Positions 59,870 to 64,000 of a stretch of 64,000 bases of DNA are shown piece after piece. How positions within the stretch are numbered: the stretch's first letter is position 1; every line of letters starts with the position of its first letter. This stretch comes from Thermoflexus sp042408815 (GTDB taxonomy: Bacteria; Chloroflexota; Anaerolineae; Thermoflexales; Thermoflexaceae): contig NZ_JBHOQR010000024.1 in assembly GCF_042408815.1 (NCBI RefSeq), positions 1 to 64,000 of the forward strand. The letters are read 5' to 3'. Position numbers and translations under genes: made by a program. The notes below the pieces were generated by a model. That model was not told the DNA's origin. It was given only the letters and a program-made list of their open reading frames with translations, and did no database searches.

Positions 59870-60835
59870 TCAGCGCAACGCCTCCACGATCCGCCGCACG
59901 TTATAGCGCATCATCTGGATGTAGGAATCCGCCTCGCCCCCCGGCGGGCTGAGGGAATCCACATACAGCTGCACCAGCCGCGCTCCCGTATCCTGGGCGA
60001 TGCGCCGGGCCAGGGCCGGGTCCACCGTGCTGCTCACGAAAATCGCCGGGACGCCCAGCGCACGGAGGGTTTCCTCCAGGGCAGCGATCTCCCGGGCCGA
60101 CGGCTGGGCGACCGTGCTCCCGCCGGGGAGGATGACCCCCACCTGCTCAAATCCATACCGGTGGGCGAAATAGCCAAAGACCTGATGATCGGTGACCAGC
60201 TTCCGACGCTCCGGAGGGATCTGCGATACCTGCTCCCGGATCCAAGCATCCAGCTCCCGGAGCTGCGCCCGATAGGCTTCGGCGTTGCGCCGATACCGAT
60301 CTGCCCGCGCCGGATCCACCCGGCTCAGCACGGCCTCGATGGTGTGGGTCCAGGTGATCACATTGTTCGGATCCAACCAGACGTGGGGATCCCACGCCCC
60401 GTGGGCGTGAAGCTCGGTTCCCACCGCGGATTGTCCCTCGGAATGGACTTCCGCCTCGAATGGACGTAAGGGAATCCCCTCGGTGAGCTCCACGCGCAGG
60501 GCTTTCCCTCCCGCGCTCCGCAACAGCGGCTCCAGGAAGACCTCCAGGCCCGCCCCGACGGCGAACACCACGTCCGCGTCGGCCACCCGGGCGATATCCT
60601 GGGGGCTGGGCTCGAAGGCGTGGGGGTCAGCTCCCAGGGGCAGAAGGACCGTCACCCGCACATGCTCGCCGCCGATCTGGCGCACCACGTCGCCCACGAT
60701 AGGGGTCGTAGCGGCGACCGTCAGAGGGCGAGGCGTGGGGATCGGAGCGGCCGCCGGGGCTCCGCACGCCGTTAGGAGGATCGTCAGCGCCACGACGATC
60801 CGCCCGCTGGAAGGAAGGCATGGAAACCTGGGCAT
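59870..60835 (-). CDS. Metal ABC transporter substrate-binding lipoprotein (ZnuA-like)
   Basis: The 321-residue lipoprotein has a signal peptide with lipobox LTAC (cysteine 24) and the cluster A-I substrate-binding fold. Metal ligands include H72 in ADPHAFEP, the HAHGAWDPHVW region near residue 143-152 and a C-terminal acidic part. The short His-rich loop suggests zinc. Manganese cannot be excluded. It is the second gene of the operon, 15 bases after the Fur-family gene. Confidence 0.95.
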   Translation of the reverse strand: MPRFPCLPSSGRIVVALTILLTACGAPAAAPIPTPRPLTVAATTPIVGDVVRQIGGEHVRVTVLLPLGADPHAFEPSPQDIARVADADVVFAVGAGLEVFLEPLLRSAGGKALRVELTEGIPLRPFEAEVHSEGQSAVGTELHAHGAWDPHVWLDPNNVITWTHTIEAVLSRVDPARADRYRRNAEAYRAQLRELDAWIREQVSQIPPERRKLVTDHQVFGYFAHRYGFEQVGVILPGGSTVAQPSAREIAALEETLRALGVPAIFVSSTVDPALARRIAQDTGARLVQLYVDSLSPPGGEADSYIQMMRYNVRRIVEALR

Positions 60836-60850
60836 AGGTTCCTCCTCTTT

Positions 60851-61264
60851 CTACTTTCGACATGGCGCGCAAAGACCGCTCAACTGGAGCAGATGATCCT
60901 CCACGCGGAACCCGGTCCGCTGCTCCACCTGGGCGATCAGGCCGCTTAGGTCCTCCGCGCCGGGGAACTCCACGGCGCGCCCGCAGCGGCGGCAGATCAG
61001 GACGTGATGGTGGCCTGGCGAGGCCAGGATATAGCCGTCGCAGCGCGCCCCCTGATGAACCCGACGGACCAGCCCAGCCTGCTCCAGCACCTCCAGCGCC
61101 CGGTAGACGCTCACGAGCCCCAGCGAGGGACGCATCCGCCGCCCCCGGGCGTGGATCTCCTGAGGGGATAGCGGACGCCTGGCCTGTTGCAGGACCCGCA
61201 GCACCACCCGACGGGGCATCGTGACGCGCCACCCCGCTTGATTCAATCGCTCCTCCCAGCTCAC
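60851..61264 (-). CDS. Fur-family metalloregulator (Zur-like)
   Basis: The 137-residue protein is a Fur-fold regulator with the winged helix SLGLVSVYRALEVLEQAGLV and the metal-site HHHVLICRRC. The structural zinc cysteines are CRRC (91-94) and CAPC (132-135). The operon context with a ZnuABC-type importer points to Zur; PerR or MntR-like roles are less likely. The start is GTG 61264, after GAGGGACAGC. A 7-1-7 palindrome in its promoter supports autoregulation. Confidence 0.9.
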   Translation of the reverse strand: MSWEERLNQAGWRVTMPRRVVLRVLQQARRPLSPQEIHARGRRMRPSLGLVSVYRALEVLEQAGLVRRVHQGARCDGYILASPGHHHVLICRRCGRAVEFPGAEDLSGLIAQVEQRTGFRVEDHLLQLSGLCAPCRK

Positions 61265-61280
61265 GCTGTCCCTCGCTTAC

Positions 61281-61295
61281 TGAAAAAATTTTTCA
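61281..61295 (-). promoter_or_regulatory. Fur/Zur-type operator (7-1-7)
   Basis: TGAAAAAATTTTTCA has perfect seven-base arms around one base, the classic 7-1-7 Fur-family box. It lies just downstream of the -10 box of the zur-like gene. Confidence 0.75.
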
Positions 61296-61300
61296 ATAAT

Positions 61301-61329
61301 ATCGTAGCGGGGAGAACCCTCCCTGTCAA
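61301..61329 (-). promoter_or_regulatory. Promoter of the metal-uptake operon
   Basis: On the reverse strand TTGACA (61324-61329) and TACGAT (61301-61306) are exactly 17 bases apart. The expected transcription start lies at the edge of the 7-1-7 operator. Confidence 0.8.
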
Positions 61330-61529
61330 AAGTTCGGAGCTGGGCTGCAAGGCGTTTTCCCTATAGGCCTTCCGGGTTGCTTCCCGACCGGAGCGGCGGT
61401 TCTTCCCTCCCGACGAGAGGCAAACGGTGGATCGCCTGAGGGCGTGAGGGTTTTGGGGCAATAGAGGGGGTAAGCCTTTGGCGCGCCCGCCCCGGAAGAA
61501 GACGAGGGGGCCGAATCAAGCCTTCGGAT

Positions 61530-63290
61530 TCACCGGCGACGGGAAGCGGAACGGACGCTCTCCCCCGTCTTCACCCGCGCCACATATTCCAGGATCTCCC
61601 GGGCGCTCTGCACCGCTGCCCGGCCGGTTCCCCCGAGCATCTGGGCCAGCTCCGCCACCCGTTCTTCCCCTTCCACCCGGGTCACCCGGGCCACGGTGCG
61701 ATGGCCGATCACCTGCTTCTCCACCTTGAAATGGGTATCCCCGAACCCGGCCAGTTGAGGGAGATGCGTGACACAGAGGACCTGATGGTGGCGGGCCAGG
61801 CGCCAGAGCTTCTCCCCGACCACCGCCCCCACCCGCCCACCGATCCCCTGATCGATCTCATCGAAGATCAGAGTGGGAACAGGGTCCGCCTGGGCCAGGG
61901 CGACTTTCAGCGCCAGCATCAGGCGGGAGGTCTCACCCCCCGATGCAATGCGGGCCAGGGGCCGCAATCCCTCCCCGATGTTCGGAGCGATCAGAAAGGT
62001 GACGCGATCCAATCCGGTGGCGTCGAACGCCCAGCGGGCGCCATCCGCATAAGCCCCGTTCGGGTCCGGCACCCGTTCCAGGGCCACGGCGAACCGCGCC
62101 CCAGCCATCCGCAGATCGGCGAGCTGGGCTTCCACCTCCCGTGCCAACCGCTCCGCGGCCTCCTGGCGCTGACGGGAGAGCCGCCGCCCCAGCTCCCCGA
62201 TCTCCCGCAACAAGCCTTCGGCCTCCTCCTCCAGCGTTGCAAGTCGCTCCTCCGCGTGGGCCAAGGTCTCCAGCTCCTGCTTCGCCCGCTGCGCATAAGC
62301 CAAGATCTCCGGGATCGTATCCCCGTATTTCCGCTGGAGCCGTCGGATGAGGTCGAGCCGCTCCTCGATTTGGGCCAGCCGCCGGGGGTTGAATTCGATC
62401 CCCTCCCGATAATCCCGGACCGCGCGGGCCAGATCCTCCACGTGGGCGACCAGGCTCTCCATGGTCTCGATATAAGGCTGGAAGAGGGGATCGATGCGCG
62501 CCAGGGCCTGAAGGGATCGCGCCGCCTCGCTCAGACGATCCAGCGCCGATGGCGCTTCTTCCTCCCCTTCGTAAAGGGCCCGATAGAGGGCATCCGCGAG
62601 ATGGGCCAGCTGCTCCGCATTCGCCAGACGATTTCGCTCCTGGAGAAGGACCTCCTCCTCGCCCTCCCGGAGCCGGGCCGCCTCAATCTCCTCGATCTGG
62701 AAGCGGAGGAGATCCATCCGGCGGGCCTTCTCCCGCTCGTCCTGGCGCAGCTGTTCGATCTCCCGGCGCACGGCCCGCCAGCGGGCCACCCGCTCCGCCA
62801 GCGCGGCCCGCAACTCCCCGACCCCCGCATATCGATCCAGCAGCTCCAGCTGCTCCCGGGAGCGCAGGAGCGAGAGATGTTCCGTCTGTCCGTGGATGTC
62901 CACCAGGATCTGGCCGATCTCCTTCAGGACGTGCAGGGGCACCAGCCGCCCGTTCACCCGGGCCACATGGCGCCCGCCCGGCCGGATCTCCCGGCTCAAC
63001 ACCACTTCCCCTGGAGGTTCCGCCTCCAGCAGGCCATGCTGCTCCAGAATCGGGGCGAGCAGCGCACCCACCGCGGCGTCCACCTGGAACAGCCCCTCGA
63101 TCAGGGCCCGTTCCGCGCCGGCCCGGATCATCTCCACATCCGCCCGGCCGCCTACCAGCACCGCCACCGCGTCCACCAGGATGGATTTCCCGGCCCCGGT
63201 TTCCCCGGTCAGCACATTCAACCCGGGTTCCAGGCGGAGGGTGACCTCATCGATGATGGCAAAATCCCGAACGTGCAGCTCAATGAGCAT
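61530..63290 (-). CDS. recN: DNA repair protein RecN
   Basis: The 586-residue protein is an SMC-like ATPase. Walker A GETGAGKS (29-36) is in the N-terminal head, a long coiled coil fills the middle (about 155-370), and the signature ARIASGGETSRLMLAL and Walker B TLIFDEIDQGIGG are in the C-terminal head. RecN acts in double-strand break repair. The ATG at 63290 is preceded by GGGAGATG. No LexA box of the GAAC-N4-GTTC type is seen upstream. Confidence 0.97.
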   Translation of the reverse strand: MLIELHVRDFAIIDEVTLRLEPGLNVLTGETGAGKSILVDAVAVLVGGRADVEMIRAGAERALIEGLFQVDAAVGALLAPILEQHGLLEAEPPGEVVLSREIRPGGRHVARVNGRLVPLHVLKEIGQILVDIHGQTEHLSLLRSREQLELLDRYAGVGELRAALAERVARWRAVRREIEQLRQDEREKARRMDLLRFQIEEIEAARLREGEEEVLLQERNRLANAEQLAHLADALYRALYEGEEEAPSALDRLSEAARSLQALARIDPLFQPYIETMESLVAHVEDLARAVRDYREGIEFNPRRLAQIEERLDLIRRLQRKYGDTIPEILAYAQRAKQELETLAHAEERLATLEEEAEGLLREIGELGRRLSRQRQEAAERLAREVEAQLADLRMAGARFAVALERVPDPNGAYADGARWAFDATGLDRVTFLIAPNIGEGLRPLARIASGGETSRLMLALKVALAQADPVPTLIFDEIDQGIGGRVGAVVGEKLWRLARHHQVLCVTHLPQLAGFGDTHFKVEKQVIGHRTVARVTRVEGEERVAELAQMLGGTGRAAVQSAREILEYVARVKTGESVRSASRRR

Positions 63291-63332
63291 CCCATCTCCC
63301 GTATCGATGGACTCCCGGCCTGTCCATCCCTC

Positions 63333-63830
63333 TCATCGCCAGAACCGAAGGTAGCCGATCACCGTGCTGATGGCCAAGGCCAGATAGATCCCATCCCACA
63401 GGAGGCGTGGGAGGACCAAGGGAGAGGCCAGCAGGAGCGGCAGGCGAAACGGCACAAGCCCAGCGACCAATCCCCCGCTGACCACCAGCCAGATCCAGCG
63501 CCCCCGACGCCGCCCGATAAGCCGGTGCACCATCTCCGCGACCAGGCTCCCCACCAGCGGGCCGATGAAGATCACCCAGAAGCCCACAGCGGCGACGAGG
63601 GGAGCCGCCAGCAGGCCGATCGCCGTCGCCGCCAAGGCCGCCAGGCCGTAATCCAGAGGGCGAGCGTTGAAGAAAGCCGCCTGCTGGCCGGCCACACATG
63701 CCCGACAGCGGTACCCCACCGGCGTCGGAACGGCGCACCGGATGCAGATCGGCCGCCCGCACCGGTTGCAACGCAACGCGGTGGGGATGCCGGGATGAAA
63801 GGCACAGAACAGGGTTTCCTCCCCGGCCAT
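63333..63830 (-). CDS. Zinc-finger (B-box-like) membrane protein
   Basis: The 165-residue protein starts with a cysteine/histidine cluster (CAFHPGIPTALRCNRCGRPI, then CIRCAVPTPVGYRCRAC) that would bind two zinc ions, similar to B-box or double-zinc-ribbon proteins. It then has about four hydrophobic segments (about 61-84, 84-105, 112-130 and 140-160). Its function is unknown. AGGAGG lies six bases before ATG 63830. It is 42 bases upstream of recN on the same strand. Confidence 0.83.
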   Translation of the reverse strand: MAGEETLFCAFHPGIPTALRCNRCGRPICIRCAVPTPVGYRCRACVAGQQAAFFNARPLDYGLAALAATAIGLLAAPLVAAVGFWVIFIGPLVGSLVAEMVHRLIGRRRGRWIWLVVSGGLVAGLVPFRLPLLLASPLVLPRLLWDGIYLALAISTVIGYLRFWR

Positions 63831-63907
63831 CCATGGCCTCCTTTATCCATGATAGGACTTACGCCGCTGACCCCCGATGGGGAAGCCAGGTGTCCCAACC
63901 GGATGGA

Positions 63908-64000
63908 TTATCTCCAGACGATGATCCACAGGCCCATCGAAAGGGCTCCGGCGAGGGCGGCCAGGGCGTTGACGCCATCGTTATTCAGCCCTTTCCATCC
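63908..64000 (-). CDS. Partial membrane protein (5' part outside window)
   Basis: The reverse strand has an open frame entering from the window edge and ending at TAA 63908-63910. The last 30 residues contain a transmembrane helix (NALAALAGALSMGLWIIVWR). The upstream part is outside the window, so the family is unknown. The codon pattern is normal for this genome. Confidence 0.55.
   Translation of the reverse strand, partial: GWKGLNNDGVNALAALAGALSMGLWIIVWR

Noticed and set aside
1..64000. CRISPR arrays, rRNA operons or insertion sequences
   Set aside because: No regularly spaced direct repeats, no rRNA-like conserved blocks and no transposase motifs were seen in any frame.

Overview
This 64-kb window is a high-GC bacterial chromosome segment. 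It most likely comes from a thermophilic Chloroflexota of the Thermoflexus type. That placement is an inference from gene content and style: PolX, adenosine-specific kinase, fused pyruvate-dehydrogenase E1, many small zinc-ribbon membrane proteins, DUF5666 and DUF6062 proteins, strong Shine-Dalgarno sites and sigma70-like promoters. There are no rRNA genes, no CRISPR array, no recognisable insertion sequence and no intact prophage.

Region by region. Positions 1-5 kb hold a partial coiled-coil gene, a DinB protein, a large membrane heterodisulfide-reductase-like Fe-S protein, and a divergent three-gene operon (zinc-site DUF6062-type protein, coiled-coil protein, zinc-ribbon/HEAT protein) that sits directly behind a convincing fluoride riboswitch and its terminator. 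5-17 kb holds pyrG, a Roadblock protein, a lipid kinase, an acetyltransferase, an MFS exporter, polX, a phosphoglyceromutase-like enzyme, adenosine-specific kinase and two further acetyltransferases. 17-25 kb holds a membrane protein and a lytic transglycosylase behind a near-consensus promoter carrying an SOS-like palindrome, two tRNA-Ser genes, a rhomboid protease, an orphan response regulator, a P-loop ATPase and a DUF2207 protein. 25-34 kb holds a cupin/dehydrogenase pair, a SorC-family regulator driving a fused E1 and an E2 of a 2-oxoacid dehydrogenase (no E3 in the window), a decayed GAF/histidine kinase and an AlbA_2 regulator.

34-48 kb holds a LysM/M23 protein, a P1 peptidase, tRNA-Gln, the rplU-rpmA-rpmE cluster, tdk, hpt, a sugar nucleotidyltransferase, an adenine-phosphoribosyltransferase-like gene, a lone CoA-transferase alpha subunit, a HAD hydrolase, a PLP enzyme, a DUF2085 protein and an MBL hydrolase. 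47-64 kb holds two DUF5666 proteins, a lone Flp-type pilin, an IF-2B-like protein, a methyltransferase, tRNA-Arg, mfd, a stretch of decayed methyltransferase fragments, a YceI lipoprotein, a lone LolD/MacB-type ATPase, a complete Zur-ZnuABC-type metal uptake operon with a 7-1-7 operator, recN, a zinc-finger membrane protein and a partial membrane protein at the edge.

The most unusual feature is the fluoride switch in front of genes with no known fluoride function. Next are the SOS-like membrane-protein/transglycosylase pair and a set of small pseudogenes (antitoxin, sensor kinase, methyltransferases, membrane protein) that mark several places where genes have been lost.
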